Shown one piece after another: positions 18,581 to 28,542 of a stretch of 39,564 nucleotides of DNA. The notes under the pieces were generated by a model that saw nothing but the letters and a program-made list of their open reading frames with translations, was not told the origin of the DNA and searched no databases. The translations under genes were made by a program, and so were the position numbers. Numbering within the stretch: the first letter of the stretch is position 1; each line of letters opens with the position of its first letter. Source of the stretch: Shewanella sp. OPT22 (GTDB lineage: Bacteria; Pseudomonadota; Gammaproteobacteria; Enterobacterales; Shewanellaceae); NCBI RefSeq assembly GCF_004168585.1, contig NZ_PGVH01000007.1, positions 1 through 39,564 of the forward strand, in the 5' to 3' direction.

Positions 18581-18607
18581 AAAAAAGGCGGCTATTGCCG
18601 CCTTTTT
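18581..18607. terminator. Hairpin between infB and rbfA, terminator-like
   Basis: An 8-bp GC-rich stem AAGGCGGC / GCCGCCTT (18585-18604) with a 4-base loop is flanked by A and T runs, so it looks like a rho-independent terminator in either direction. It lies inside the rimP-truB operon and may attenuate rbfA-truB relative to infB. Confidence 0.75.
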
Positions 18608-18618
18608 AAAAACACAAC

Positions 18619-21270
18619 TTAAAGTGTTCTTGCCACTTCGACAGTTTCGAAGACTTCGATTTGATCTCCGACTCTTACGTCGTTGTAGTTCTTAACACCG
18701 ATACCACATTCCATTCCATTACGAACGTCTTGTACGTCATCTTTAAAGCGACGTAGAGATTCAAGTTCACCTTCGTAAATAACAACGTTTTCACGAAGTA
18801 CACGGATTGGAGCGCTACGTTTGATGTTACCTTCTGTAACCATACAACCAGCAATAGCACCAAGTTTTGGCGATTTAAATACATCACGAACTTCAGCAAG
18901 ACCAATAATTTCTTGTCTGAACTCAGGTGCAAGCATACCACTCATCGCAGACTTAACTTCATCAATTAAGTTATAAATGATGCTGTAGTAACGCAAATCA
19001 ACGCTTTCAGCTTCAATTGTCTTACGAGCCTGTGCATCCGCACGAACGTTAAAGCCAACCATAATAGCGTTAGACGCTGCTGCTAGTGTTGCATCAGTTT
19101 CAGTTAATGCACCAACACCACGACCAATGATGTTCACTTTAACTTCATCAGTTGAAAGCTTAATCAATGAATCACAAATCGCTTCAAGTGAACCTTGAAC
19201 GTCTGCTTTAAGGATAATGTTAAGCTCAGCAACTTCACCTTCAGTCATGTTAGCAAACATGTTTTCAAGTTTCGCTTTTTGCTGACGTGCAAGTTTCACA
19301 TCACGGAATTTACCTTGACGGTACAATGCAACTTCACGTGCTTTACGCTCATCTTTAACAACAGTGGCTTCGTCACCCGCTTGTGGCACACCAGAAAGAC
19401 CTAAAATCTCTACTGGAATTGAAGGTCCTGCTTCAGTAATTGGATGACCGTTCTCGTCTTTCATTGCACGGATTTTACCGTACTCAAGACCACATAGAAC
19501 GATATCACCTTGGCGTAAAGTACCTTCTTGAACCAGTACTGTAGCAACAGGGCCACGACCTTTATCAAGCTTAGATTCAACAACAACACCAGATGCCATG
19601 CCTTCACGAATTGCTTTAAGCTCAAGAACTTCTGATTGAAGGAGAATGCCTTCTAATAATTCGTCAATACCAGTACCTACTTTTGCAGATACGTTAACGA
19701 ACATGTGCTCTCCACCCCAATCTTCTGACATAACGCCGTGTTGAGAAAGTTCACTTCTTACACGTTCAAAGTCAGCTTCAGGCTTATCAACTTTGTTCAC
19801 TGCAACAATCAAAGGTACATCAGCCGCTTTAGCATGCTGAATCGCTTCAATTGTTTGTGGCATTACACCATCATCAGCAGCAACAACTAGAATAACGATA
19901 TCAGTCGCTTTTGCACCACGAGCACGCATTGAAGTAAACGCAGCGTGACCAGGAGTATCTAGGAACGTCACCATGCCGTTTTCAGTTTCTACATGGTATG
20001 CACCGATGTGCTGAGTAATACCACCGGCTTCGCCAGAAGCAACTTTTGCACGACGGATGTAATCGAGTAATGAAGTCTTACCATGGTCAACGTGACCCAT
20101 GATAGTTACAACAGGAGCACGCGGCTCAGCTTTCTCATCTTCACCACGATCTGAAAGTACTTGATGCTCAAGCTCATTTTCACGAGTTAGCACTACTTTA
20201 TGACCCATTTCTTCTGCAACCATTTGTGCAGTTTCTTGGTCAAGTACTTGGTTAATGGTAACCATGCTACCCATCTTCATCATTTGCTTGATGATTTCAG
20301 TCGCTTTGATTGCCATTTTTTGTGCTAATTCAGAAACGGTAACTGTTTCACCGATCTTAACGTCACGGTTTACCGCTGCAACTGGCTTATTGAAGCCATG
20401 AGCCATTGACTCTGGTGCAACTGATTTATTGTTGCGGTTGTTGCGGTTATTACGGTTACGGTCACGACCGCCACCTTTTGTTTTCTTGTTACGACGACGG
20501 CCACGACGCTCTTCTTCAGCATCAGACTTATCTTCAGCAGCACGAGCCGCTTGAGATGTCGTGATATGGTGATCAGCTGTTTTTTCAGCTTCTTTGCGTT
20601 TGGCTTCTTCTTCTTCCCAACGCTTTGCATTTTCTTCAGCTAAGCGGCGTGCTTCATCAGCGGCTTTTGAAGCCTCTTCTTCACGCTTTTGTTTCTCAGC
20701 TTGTTCTTGAGCAGTTCTTAAGCGCTCAGCTTCTTGTTTTGCTACTTCCACTTCTTTAGGATCTTGTTTCGCTTCTACTTCTACTGCTTTAGTCTTTGCT
20801 TCTGCTTCAGCTTTCGCCTTGGCTTCTGCTTTAGCTTTTGCTTCAGCTTCGACTTTCGATTTAGCGTCTGCTTTGGCTTTGGCTTCAGCCTCTGCCTTTG
20901 CTTTCGCTTCAATTTCCGCTTGTGCTTTTGCTTTAGCTTCTTCTTCCGCTTGTTGTTCTAACTCAGCAGGATCACGCTTCACAAAAGTACGTTTTTTACG
21001 TACTTCAACTTGTACGTCTTTAGATTGGCCAGAGCTACTTGAAACACTCAATGTTGACTTTTGCTTACGCTGCAAAGTCATTTTCTGAGGTTTAGCATCT
21101 CCGCCATGTTGTTTCTTTAGAAAATCAAGCAATTGATTCTTTTCGTCTTCCGTTACAGAATCATTAGTGCCTTTTTTTATACCAGCTTGTGCGAATTGCT
21201 CAATTAAACGATCAACGTTCTTGTCATTTCGTACTTCTGCAGCCAGTTTTTCTACTGTTGTTTCTGACAT
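18619..21270 (-). CDS. infB: Translation initiation factor IF-2
   Basis: This 883-residue GTPase delivers fMet-tRNA to the 30S subunit. An N-terminal IF2-associated domain is followed by a long Ala/Lys/Glu-rich charged linker (about 95-235) and an Arg/Asn-rich patch (about 245-280). The G domain has [16 protein letters not shown], the [15 protein letters not shown] switch and NKVDKPEAD. Domains II-IV follow, with the fMet-tRNA binding C2 domain at the end. GGGGGAG lies upstream of the ATG. The gene follows nusA by 26 bp in the rimP-nusA-infB operon. Confidence 0.98.
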   Translation of the reverse strand: MSETTVEKLAAEVRNDKNVDRLIEQFAQAGIKKGTNDSVTEDEKNQLLDFLKKQHGGDAKPQKMTLQRKQKSTLSVSSSSGQSKDVQVEVRKKRTFVKRDPAELEQQAEEEAKAKAQAEIEAKAKAEAEAKAKADAKSKVEAEAKAKAEAKAKAEAEAKTKAVEVEAKQDPKEVEVAKQEAERLRTAQEQAEKQKREEEASKAADEARRLAEENAKRWEEEEAKRKEAEKTADHHITTSQAARAAEDKSDAEEERRGRRRNKKTKGGGRDRNRNNRNNRNNKSVAPESMAHGFNKPVAAVNRDVKIGETVTVSELAQKMAIKATEIIKQMMKMGSMVTINQVLDQETAQMVAEEMGHKVVLTRENELEHQVLSDRGEDEKAEPRAPVVTIMGHVDHGKTSLLDYIRRAKVASGEAGGITQHIGAYHVETENGMVTFLDTPGHAAFTSMRARGAKATDIVILVVAADDGVMPQTIEAIQHAKAADVPLIVAVNKVDKPEADFERVRSELSQHGVMSEDWGGEHMFVNVSAKVGTGIDELLEGILLQSEVLELKAIREGMASGVVVESKLDKGRGPVATVLVQEGTLRQGDIVLCGLEYGKIRAMKDENGHPITEAGPSIPVEILGLSGVPQAGDEATVVKDERKAREVALYRQGKFRDVKLARQQKAKLENMFANMTEGEVAELNIILKADVQGSLEAICDSLIKLSTDEVKVNIIGRGVGALTETDATLAAASNAIMVGFNVRADAQARKTIEAESVDLRYYSIIYNLIDEVKSAMSGMLAPEFRQEIIGLAEVRDVFKSPKLGAIAGCMVTEGNIKRSAPIRVLRENVVIYEGELESLRRFKDDVQDVRNGMECGIGVKNYNDVRVGDQIEVFETVEVARTL

Positions 21271-21296
21271 CAGTTAAACTCCCCCTGTTGATCGAC

Positions 21297-22802
21297 TTAT
21301 TCTGCTTCATCGCCAAACCAACAGATGTTGCGGGCAGCCATAATCAGCTCACCAGCTCTTTCTTCTGTCAATTCTTCAATTTCGATCAAATCATCTATGC
21401 CTTGTTCGGCTAAATCTTCTAGTGTAATCACGCCTTTACTTGCAAATACGTAAGCAAGGTGCTTTTCTAGTCCTTCAAGCGCCAGTAAATCTGCATTCGG
21501 TTCTGCACCATCTAATGCTTCTTCAGAAGCTAATGCTGCAGTTGAAATTGCTGATTTCGCACGTTCACGCAATGCTTCAACAACATCTTCATCGAAACCA
21601 TCAATATCAAGCAACTCAGTAACCGGCACATAAGCAATTTCTTCCAGAGAAGTGAAGCCTTCATCTGCAAGTACTTGGGCAAAATCTTCATCAACGTCTA
21701 ATGAGTTTACAAATAACGTTGTTATTTTCGCACTTTCAGCTCTGTGTTTCTCGTTCATTTCGTCAACGGTCATCACGTTGAGCTCCCAACCTGTAAGTTG
21801 AGTAGCTAGGCGAACGTTTTGACCATTGCGACCAATCGCTTGAGCCAAAGCACCTTCTTCAACAGCAATGTCCATTGAGTTTGAGTCTTCATCAACAATG
21901 ATAGATGCAACATCAGCTGGTGCCATCGCGTTGATAACAAACTGAGCTGGATTATCGTCCCAAAGTACGATATCAACACGCTCACCATTTAATTCATTGG
22001 ATACGGCTTGAACACGTGCACCGCGCATGCCCACACAAGCACCAATTGGATCAATACGTCTGTCGTTTGACTTAACCGCAATCTTTGCACGAGAACCTGG
22101 ATCACGTGAAGCACCCATGATCTCAATCATCTCATCAGCAATTTCCGGTACTTCTACTCGGAACAGCTCAATCAACATGTCTGGTTTTGTGCGAGTTAAG
22201 AATAGCTGTGCACCACGTGCTTCAGGACGAACAGAATAAAGCAGTGAGCGAACACGGTCGCCAGGACGGAAAGTTTCACGCGCAATGATGTCATCTTTAA
22301 AAAGCACACCGTCAGCGTTGTTACCTAAATCAATAACTACTGTGTCACGGTTACTCTTCTTAACGACACCAGTGATTAACTCGCCTTCTTTGCTTGCGAA
22401 CTGTTCAACCACTTGCGCACGCTCTGCTTCACGTACTTTTTGTACAATAACTTGCTTAGCAGTTTGTGTCGTAATACGGTCAAATTGAACTGAGTCAATT
22501 TGCTCTTCTACGTAATCACCTTCATTCAATTCCGGCTCTTCAAACTGCGCGGCTTCAAGCGTGATCTCAGCGTATGGGTTTTCTAATAGTTCACCCGCTT
22601 CAGGGTTTACAATTAACCAACGACGAAAAGTATCGTAATGACCGGTTTTACGATCAATTTCAACACGTACTTCGATGTCGCCTTCATATTTTTTCTTTGT
22701 TGCTGTCGCAAGCGCAATCTCCAGCGCTTCAAAAATCTTTTCGCGTGGTACCGCTTTCTCATTCGATACCGCTTCCGCAACTAGCAGGATCTCTTTATTC
22801 AT
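21297..22802 (-). CDS. nusA: Transcription termination/antitermination protein NusA
   Basis: This 501-residue RNA polymerase-binding elongation factor contains an N-terminal RNAP-binding domain, an S1 domain (about 135-200, [20 protein letters not shown]), two KH domains ([40 protein letters not shown]) and two C-terminal acidic helix-hairpin repeats (about 365-420 and 440-495) as in E. coli-type NusA. It lies 27 bp after rimP and 26 bp before infB. Confidence 0.98.
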   Translation of the reverse strand: MNKEILLVAEAVSNEKAVPREKIFEALEIALATATKKKYEGDIEVRVEIDRKTGHYDTFRRWLIVNPEAGELLENPYAEITLEAAQFEEPELNEGDYVEEQIDSVQFDRITTQTAKQVIVQKVREAERAQVVEQFASKEGELITGVVKKSNRDTVVIDLGNNADGVLFKDDIIARETFRPGDRVRSLLYSVRPEARGAQLFLTRTKPDMLIELFRVEVPEIADEMIEIMGASRDPGSRAKIAVKSNDRRIDPIGACVGMRGARVQAVSNELNGERVDIVLWDDNPAQFVINAMAPADVASIIVDEDSNSMDIAVEEGALAQAIGRNGQNVRLATQLTGWELNVMTVDEMNEKHRAESAKITTLFVNSLDVDEDFAQVLADEGFTSLEEIAYVPVTELLDIDGFDEDVVEALRERAKSAISTAALASEEALDGAEPNADLLALEGLEKHLAYVFASKGVITLEDLAEQGIDDLIEIEELTEERAGELIMAARNICWFGDEAE

Positions 22803-22829
22803 CGTCTTGCCTCGTTCACCTTGAAACTA

Positions 22830-23285
22830 TCAAAACTTCGCTATTAGATTGCCTTTACGGATATTATCCAAAGCAACTAGCGTGTCTTTGCCATCAACCT
22901 GAAGTGAAAGCATTTGTCCTTCTACTTTAGTTACGGCGCCTTTTAATTTACGACTGCCATTAACTGGCATATTCAATAAAACTTTTACTTCTTCACCGAT
23001 GTACATCCCGTACTGTTCGACAGTAAATAATGGTCTGTCTACGCCCGGTGAAGATACCTCTAAGGTATATTCGTTTACGATAGGATCTTCTACATCCATT
23101 ACCGCACTGATTTGACGACTGGCTTCTGCACAATCATCAATTGAAATGCCGTTATCACTGTCAATGTATACCCTAACCGTAGAATGTTTACCTGCTTGAA
23201 CATAATCAATACCCCACAGTTTATAGCCTAACGCTTCAACTGGTGCAGTAAGCATGTCTGTCAGTTTGGATTCTAATCTTGCCAA
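22830..23285 (-). CDS. rimP: Ribosome maturation factor RimP
   Basis: This 30S assembly factor contains the N-terminal alpha/beta domain ([53 protein letters not shown]) and the C-terminal SH3-like domain. I choose the TTG at 23285: the product starts (M)[19 protein letters not shown], as in relatives (151 aa), and GGGGGTG lies five bases upstream. A longer frame reading from 23318 adds 11 residues with no ribosome site. First protein gene of the rimP-nusA-infB-rbfA-truB operon, directly downstream of tRNA-fMet as in many gammaproteobacteria. Confidence 0.95.
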   Translation of the reverse strand: MARLESKLTDMLTAPVEALGYKLWGIDYVQAGKHSTVRVYIDSDNGISIDDCAEASRQISAVMDVEDPIVNEYTLEVSSPGVDRPLFTVEQYGMYIGEEVKVLLNMPVNGSRKLKGAVTKVEGQMLSLQVDGKDTLVALDNIRKGNLIAKF

Positions 23286-23380
23286 AACGACACCCCCATA
23301 AAAAACAAAAAAGGGCATATAGCCCCATTACAACATCACTTCATGTGATAATTTTCAGGTTTAGGAGCATACCCCCAAAT

Positions 23381-23408
23381 AACAAAAAACCCCGTATTCC
23401 ACGAGGTT
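23381..23408 (-). terminator. Terminator downstream of tRNA-fMet
   Basis: On the minus strand AACCTCGT (23408-23401) pairs with ACGGGGTT (23395-23388, one G-U pair) and is followed by TTTTTTGTTATTT. It separates the tRNA/secG/tpiA transcripts from rimP. Confidence 0.8.
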
Positions 23409-23428
23409 ATCATTATAAGAACCTGTAA

Positions 23429-23471
23429 CTACAATGACTTAACGCTCTCGTTAAATTAACTGTCATTGTAG
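23429..23471 (-). other. Palindromic trailer just after tRNA-fMet
   Basis: A 10-bp outer repeat (23429-23438 / 23462-23471) encloses an inner stem TTAACG / CGTTAA (23439-23444 / 23449-23454). It lies within the tRNA 3' trailer and has no following T-run, so a role in processing is more likely than termination. Inference. Confidence 0.45.
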
Positions 23472-23476
23472 GGAGC

Positions 23477-23553
<77 letters not shown>

Positions 23554-23635
23554 TCAACTGCTGCAAGTATATTGATTATCACCTTTACTTGCAATAACTA
23601 AGCCTACTTATTTCATAGAAAACTCAGTTAAACTT

Positions 23636-23721
23636 TGGTGCCGAGAGCGGGACTTGAACCCGCACGGCCATAGGCCACCACCCCCTCAAGATGGCGTGTC
23701 TACCAATTCCACCACCTCGGC
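23636..23721 (-). tRNA. tRNA-Leu (GAG)
   Basis: This is an 86-base class II tRNA with encoded CCA and a long variable arm (GGTGGCCTATGGCC region). The anticodon stem CCATC / GGTGG encloses loop TTGAGGG, giving anticodon GAG. The acceptor GCCGAG(G) pairs with (T)CTCGGC. It lies between secG and tRNA-fMet, the arrangement known near secG in many gammaproteobacteria. Confidence 0.96.
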
Positions 23722-23746
23722 ATTAAAGCTTTTCGATAAATCCTAA

Positions 23747-24100
23747 TTAATCAGGAATTTTATCTTCTGTAGATTCTTTTTTCGCTGGTGCAGTTTTTGC
23801 TGCATTTGCTGGTTGCTGCTCAGTAGCAGCTGGAGTACCTAAGTTTTCCCATGCTTTATCATCTGAAGCGTGGTTTGCACTCATGCGACCGATCATCAAA
23901 CTTACGATGAAGAAAAGAATCGCTAAAATTGCTGTTGCTCTTGTTAATGCATTACCTGCACCACTTGAGCCAAATAGAGTTCCCGATGCGCCTGCACCAA
24001 AAGAAGCTCCCATGTCAGCACCTTTACCTTGTTGGATTAAGATTAGACCAATCAAGCCAATGGCAACTAACAAATAAATTACTATTAATACTTCGTACAT
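23747..24100 (-). CDS. secG: Protein-export membrane protein SecG
   Basis: This 117-residue SecYEG translocon subunit has two membrane helices (about 3-22 and 53-71) joined by the Gly-rich loop IQQGKGADMGASFGAGASGT and LFGSSGAGN. A hydrophilic Ala/Lys/Glu-rich C-terminal tail follows. Its ATG overlaps the tpiA stop (TAATG at 24098-24102), so the two are translationally coupled. It is followed by tRNA-Leu. Confidence 0.95.
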   Translation of the reverse strand: MYEVLIVIYLLVAIGLIGLILIQQGKGADMGASFGAGASGTLFGSSGAGNALTRATAILAILFFIVSLMIGRMSANHASDDKAWENLGTPAATEQQPANAAKTAPAKKESTEDKIPD

Positions 24101-24882
24101 TACGCACTCATCGCTATGCTACATAAACTCAAAAATTCGGTAGAGTTCAAGCTTGCCCCGCCAATCAACCCACCATCGACATCTGGCTGAGCGAACAAAT
24201 CTGCGGCATTACTAGGGGTAACACTACCACCGTATAAAATTCTTACGTTTTCACCGATAAATGGTGAAACTTCTGATAAACGCTTACGAATAAAAGCATG
24301 CACTTCTTGAGCTTGCTCTGGCGTAGCACTTTTACCAGTACCTACTGCCCATAAAGGTTCGTAGGCGATAATTGCATTATCGAAAGCCATAGTACCATTT
24401 TTTTCGATAACTACATCTAATTCTTCAGCAATCACTTCAAAGGTTCGACGAGCTTCACGAGCTGGCCCTGATTCACCTACACATAGAATTGGTGTTAAAC
24501 CACTCTGCTGTGCGGCAGCAAATTTCTCAGCAACAATATCACTTGTTTCACCGTACATACGGCGTCGTTCAGAGTGACCGATGATAACATAATTACAACC
24601 AGCATCTTTCAGCATTTTAGCTGAAACTTCACCAGTATATGCACCAAAGTCGTGCTGACTGACATTTTGAGCGCCCATACGAACTAATGAACCATTCAGT
24701 GCATCTTTATTTGCTTCAAGCTGTTGCCTAACATTTTCAAGATAAATTGTTGGCGGACAAAGAACCACTTCTGCGGAATCATTTTGTAGCTTTGCGGCAA
24801 ACTTCTTAAATAACTCTACAGCCAACGCTGAAGATCCATTCATTTTCCAGTTGCCAGCAATCATAGGTCGTCTGAGTGCCAT
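24100..24882 (-). CDS. tpiA: Triosephosphate isomerase
   Basis: This 260-residue glycolytic TIM-barrel enzyme interconverts dihydroxyacetone phosphate and glyceraldehyde 3-phosphate. Active-site features: N and K in GNWKMNG (about 11-17), H in IIGHSERR (about 100), catalytic E in AYEPLWAVGTGKSATPEQ (about 170, loop 6), and the phosphate-binding LYGGSVTPSN and DGGLIGGASL. AAAGGAGA lies upstream of the ATG. In related genomes glmM and folP precede it; here a ~8 kb opposite-strand block intervenes. Confidence 0.98.
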   Translation of the reverse strand: MALRRPMIAGNWKMNGSSALAVELFKKFAAKLQNDSAEVVLCPPTIYLENVRQQLEANKDALNGSLVRMGAQNVSQHDFGAYTGEVSAKMLKDAGCNYVIIGHSERRRMYGETSDIVAEKFAAAQQSGLTPILCVGESGPAREARRTFEVIAEELDVVIEKNGTMAFDNAIIAYEPLWAVGTGKSATPEQAQEVHAFIRKRLSEVSPFIGENVRILYGGSVTPSNAADLFAQPDVDGGLIGGASLNSTEFLSLCSIAMSA

Positions 24883-25210
24883 TGCTGTCTCCTTTAAAGC
24901 GGGCTGAATAATAGCGAACCCATGTAAAAGTTACAATAGTTCGATAGTTAATTTTTATAAAGCGATGTTTCGTCGGCTACTTTTCAGTCAATAAGCTGAC
25001 TTTTTAATGTCTTTGACAGCGAATTGACTCGAAAATTATCTATTGTAACTTTTCACTTTGTTTACCAAGTAACTATTAATCATTTTTTAATGCACAACTC
25101 GATATTAAATCAAAATTATTTGATGTCACTGCAATCTTCTCAAAAACTAATTAAGTTGCTAATAAAATTGTCGCTTTTTTAGCAACTCATCGTAATTGAT
25201 GAATAACTTG
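24883..25210. other. Intergenic region with divergent promoters
   Basis: No gene is seen. It is AT-rich and must hold the tpiA promoter (minus) and the promoter for the riboswitch transcript (plus). A weak 5-bp hairpin plus T-run occurs at 24986-25005. A 9-bp dyad is listed separately. Confidence 0.5.
25154..25187. promoter_or_regulatory. 9-bp dyad upstream of the riboswitch, possible operator
   Basis: AGTTGCTAA (25154-25162) and TTAGCAACT (25179-25187) are perfect reverse complements spaced 16 bases, ending about 24 bases before the riboswitch begins. A poor -10-like CGTAAT (25191-25196) would place the transcript start near the riboswitch. The dyad could bind a regulator; inference. Confidence 0.4.
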
Positions 25211-25305
25211 GTGAAAAAAAGCAAACCTTTCGAAAGTTAGGGACGCAAAACTTCCGGTCTAAGGTCTTAAAAAATATTGAGACTATGACAGCGGGGTTAC
25301 TGGAG
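25211..25305 (+). promoter_or_regulatory. Cyclic di-GMP-I riboswitch (GEMM)
   Basis: The conserved GEMM elements occur in order and spacing: GCAAACC (25221-25227), a CGAAAG tetraloop (25231-25236), GGGACGCAAA (25240-25249), TTCCGGTCTAAGG (25252-25264), a variable stem closed by GTCT / AGAC (25264-25267 / 25280-25283), then ATGACAGCGGGGTTACTGG (25285-25303). It lies on the plus strand about 85 bases before the start of the secreted protease gene. No strong intrinsic terminator follows, so control may be at translation or via a folding switch near the ribosome site. Confidence 0.92.
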
Positions 25306-25389
25306 CAACAATATATTTGCTGCACATCAATAATCCAATCCAGTCTTGAATCACCTGTTTATTTTAACTTTAAATAAAGAGGTTCGCAC

Positions 25390-28300
25390 ATGCGAAACTT
25401 GGCAAAATTAAGTACGTTATTCGCACTTTCATGCACTACTGGCTCGGCAATAGCGAGTTTTAATTTCAATATTGAAACAAGCACTCCAGCTAGTGGTCAT
25501 CCATTTCAAATCTACACTGTGAATGTTGATTCTGAGCATACTTTAAAACTTGTAGAAGTGGATACTCTACCAGCAGAATGGTGCTCCACGCCCTTTTATA
25601 CTTATAAGCCTGAAACAGTAAGTGGCAACAGCTACTCAAAAACCATCAGCTATAACTATAAAAATCATAAAAACTTCAACGGCAATGTTATTTGCGTTTA
25701 TGCAGAAGATGAAGAAGGTAATCAACAAACATATTCATTACCACAGCCACTAACATTGACTCCACCTGAGATTAATGTTGAAGAAGTCAGCAGCCCAGCA
25801 TTTAAATTAGAGTACAATGAAGATGATTCACAATACTTAAAAAATCATAAAATTAATTTTTTCTATAGGCAGCAACATGCTGGAAAAACTCAGAACTTCG
25901 CCTTTTCAGGTACCACTACTGCTGGTACGGATATTGCGATAACTGATTATCAAGGTCACATTATTGCCTTAGCAGATATGGAAGAAAACGGAGAGTGGTT
26001 ACTAAAGGATTTTCCTGTCACTTTAAAAACATCTTCAGTCACATCGGAAACCAGCTTCTTTTTGAATAGCCTGCTGCATGACGATCATGATGTTGTGTTA
26101 CATCAACAAAAATTAAGCATTAAAGGCAAGAAAGTAGCCATTGAAATCCTGAAACGTCCTGAAGTTCCTCTAGATAAAGCGAATTATGATTCAGGTAAGT
26201 TAAGTTGGGACATTCAAACACCACTTAATATTACCTCTACGCGTTTTTTAATGCTTGATGATCCTCAGCGCTGTAGCAACGTCGATGCTCAGCCAAATAT
26301 CATTCACGAACTTGATGGACGAACTCATTTTAATTTTATGAGCAAACCTGAATTACACGGTTTTTTCGCTTGTATGCAAATAGAAGATGATAAAGGGAAC
26401 TTATTTAATGAACCTGTTGGATGGATAAAACAACAGCCTAAACCAGAAATATTCATCGATGATAGCGTTAGTGAATCAAAAGTTACTTCAGACTTCATAA
26501 ATGGCTATGCGCTTGAAGCTGAAACAGTATTTATCAATTATCTTTCAGATAATGGAATCCAGAACAGAGATTACGTATGGTCTCAGTGCCAACAAAGATC
26601 GACTGGAACACCATTGAACGGTACCGAAATTAATTTGGTCTTGTCAGATCCTACATTGAATGATCGTTACCTTTGTATCACAGCAGACAATGGTCTAGGT
26701 GGAATATCACACTGGTTGAGTGAGCATAAACTTAATTTAGAAAATGGACTTGAAATAACAGAAAATTCACAGCTTAGGAAAGCCTCGACACCTTACCCTA
26801 CGCAATTAAGCATACCTGCGGCACTCCAAAATGCCACCACTGTATCTACAGGTTGTCGTGGCGTTCTACTGGCACCAGATTTATTGATGAGTGCAGGCCA
26901 TTGCTTAGCGAATGACTTTCATCCAACGAACGGTAAATGGGCTCACTCTCCAAAAACTTGGACCTATCTTGTTGCCCAGGATGAGTTAGACCATAGATTA
27001 TACTCCGATGCCCAAAATAAATTATTCGCAGCTTTTAGAGCTGGTGAGTTATCCCGAACAGAGTTTCAAACAGAACGACTTCGTATTCGCGATGAATTAA
27101 GCAAAACCGAAAGCAGTGGATATGATATCTATTACAGTCCATATTTTGGTAGGGGCGTATCAGCAAAACTTACATTCTCTGACTATGTGTTACTTGATTT
27201 AGATACTCCTTATTCTAACAGTCAGGAAACTATCAACTATCCGCAACCTTTGGTTTATACCTATCCAAGTGACTTCAACCTCACTAACGGTGAGTTTCGT
27301 GCGCACGGTATTCATGAAAACAACCCAAATTCTGGTTGGCGTGGTGCTAAAATTCATTCATTAATGCCTGCAGGTGGAAACACTGTTGAATACACACTAG
27401 TCAACACCGCAGGTGGTGAATCGGGTTCAGCACTTTGGGCTTATGATGAAGATCTTGAAACTTATGGTGTTATTGGCGCTGTTCGCGGCGGCGGCGCATG
27501 GTCATCTGTTTGGAACCATGGGCGTGTTACGCGCCAAGCGCTAGCTGATTCAAGAAAAAATCAATTAGTAACTCGAAGAAATGAATATCAAGGACAAGAG
27601 TATAGCTACCGTGACCTTCGCCGTGCAGTTGCAAAAGCAAACATCGAGTTGATAAACACCATTATCGATTCAGGCGTTGAAGTAACAAAGAATAATAATG
27701 GTATTGAAGATGGTTGGATGTTAGCACGTGCCGTCGACTTCGCCATTAAAGCTCGAAATGAAATGTTAGAGCGAAATAATGTCAAGCACCAACAGAAGTA
27801 TCAGCAACGTCTAGATGTCATAAAAGCGTTAATGCTCGGTGGCGCAGACCCTCGCTTAACGATAAGCAAACCAACGCGTTTTATGACCGTTGAAACGGGA
27901 GACTCTGTTTTACATTACGTGATCAGAACGAATGCACCAAAGGTTATGCAAGCGATTTGGTTAAATGTTACTGACTATGCGTTTGAATCTCAAAGCCGTA
28001 CAGTTAAGAATACTTTAGGTGAAACACCGATGCACATAGCTATGCAACTTAAAACTGATCCCATAATTTCTAAGTTGCTATTCACTGATGTCCGCAATGA
28101 TATTTTCGTCAAAAACAATGCTGGTGAATCCGTCATTAATCAGCTTTTGAACATTAAGCAGATTTCAACTCAACAAGTTGCGATCATTGATACTGTTGGT
28201 AAGGCTTTCTCATATGAGCCAAAGTCGATTGATGTCAATGGAGATTTCAGTCATGACAGTTGGAAGCAACTCGCTTGTTATCAACCTGAGTTAGATGGTC

Positions 28301-28422
28301 AAGCTATGACTTTTGCTCAAATCGCAAACCTAAGAAGTGATGAACTGACCAAGGAAGCTTTTGCGGCAATTCACCGCCTAAGCCATATCTCTGGTATTGA
28401 CGCAAGCCAACATTGCCAATAG
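25390..28422 (+). CDS. Secreted trypsin-like serine protease with C-terminal ankyrin-like repeats
   Basis: This is a 1010-residue protein. A signal peptide (1-22, ending GSAIA) is followed by a long N-terminal region (23-470) of beta-rich, probably Ig-like character with paired cysteines. A chymotrypsin-fold domain (about 478-715) has the complete triad: H504 in SAGHC, D598 in SDYVLL and S678 in GGESGS. C489 and C505 sit where the conserved disulfide beside the catalytic His is expected. The C-terminal third (about 737-935) contains ankyrin-like helices (VIKALMLGGADPRL, GDSVLHYVIRTNAPKVMQAI, LGETPMHIAMQLKTDPIISK). Ankyrin-like repeats on an exported protease are unusual. A c-di-GMP riboswitch lies in its leader; AAGAGG precedes the ATG. 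Substrate unknown; an extracellular or host-directed role is inference. Confidence 0.88.
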   Translation: MRNLAKLSTLFALSCTTGSAIASFNFNIETSTPASGHPFQIYTVNVDSEHTLKLVEVDTLPAEWCSTPFYTYKPETVSGNSYSKTISYNYKNHKNFNGNVICVYAEDEEGNQQTYSLPQPLTLTPPEINVEEVSSPAFKLEYNEDDSQYLKNHKINFFYRQQHAGKTQNFAFSGTTTAGTDIAITDYQGHIIALADMEENGEWLLKDFPVTLKTSSVTSETSFFLNSLLHDDHDVVLHQQKLSIKGKKVAIEILKRPEVPLDKANYDSGKLSWDIQTPLNITSTRFLMLDDPQRCSNVDAQPNIIHELDGRTHFNFMSKPELHGFFACMQIEDDKGNLFNEPVGWIKQQPKPEIFIDDSVSESKVTSDFINGYALEAETVFINYLSDNGIQNRDYVWSQCQQRSTGTPLNGTEINLVLSDPTLNDRYLCITADNGLGGISHWLSEHKLNLENGLEITENSQLRKASTPYPTQLSIPAALQNATTVSTGCRGVLLAPDLLMSAGHCLANDFHPTNGKWAHSPKTWTYLVAQDELDHRLYSDAQNKLFAAFRAGELSRTEFQTERLRIRDELSKTESSGYDIYYSPYFGRGVSAKLTFSDYVLLDLDTPYSNSQETINYPQPLVYTYPSDFNLTNGEFRAHGIHENNPNSGWRGAKIHSLMPAGGNTVEYTLVNTAGGESGSALWAYDEDLETYGVIGAVRGGGAWSSVWNHGRVTRQALADSRKNQLVTRRNEYQGQEYSYRDLRRAVAKANIELINTIIDSGVEVTKNNNGIEDGWMLARAVDFAIKARNEMLERNNVKHQQKYQQRLDVIKALMLGGADPRLTISKPTRFMTVETGDSVLHYVIRTNAPKVMQAIWLNVTDYAFESQSRTVKNTLGETPMHIAMQLKTDPIISKLLFTDVRNDIFVKNNAGESVINQLLNIKQISTQQVAIIDTVGKAFSYEPKSIDVNGDFSHDSWKQLACYQPELDGQAMTFAQIANLRSDELTKEAFAAIHRLSHISGIDASQHCQ

Positions 28423-28542
28423 CCATCCATGGTATTGGTAAGTCATATTGACTTACCAATACTGCTGAACAAAAAATTGGTACTTTGAAGGTGTTTGACG
28501 CTAAACTCATTATTAAGCTGATAACATTTAAGGAAGACCAAA

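Noticed and set aside
20734-21088. Plus-strand frames rich in Phe/Ser/Ala opposite infB
   Set aside because: They are antisense shadows of the Ala/Lys/Glu-rich linker of IF-2; the low-complexity codons keep the other frames open.
24986-25005. Terminator on the plus strand upstream of the riboswitch
   Set aside because: The stem is only 5 bp and no plus-strand gene precedes it.
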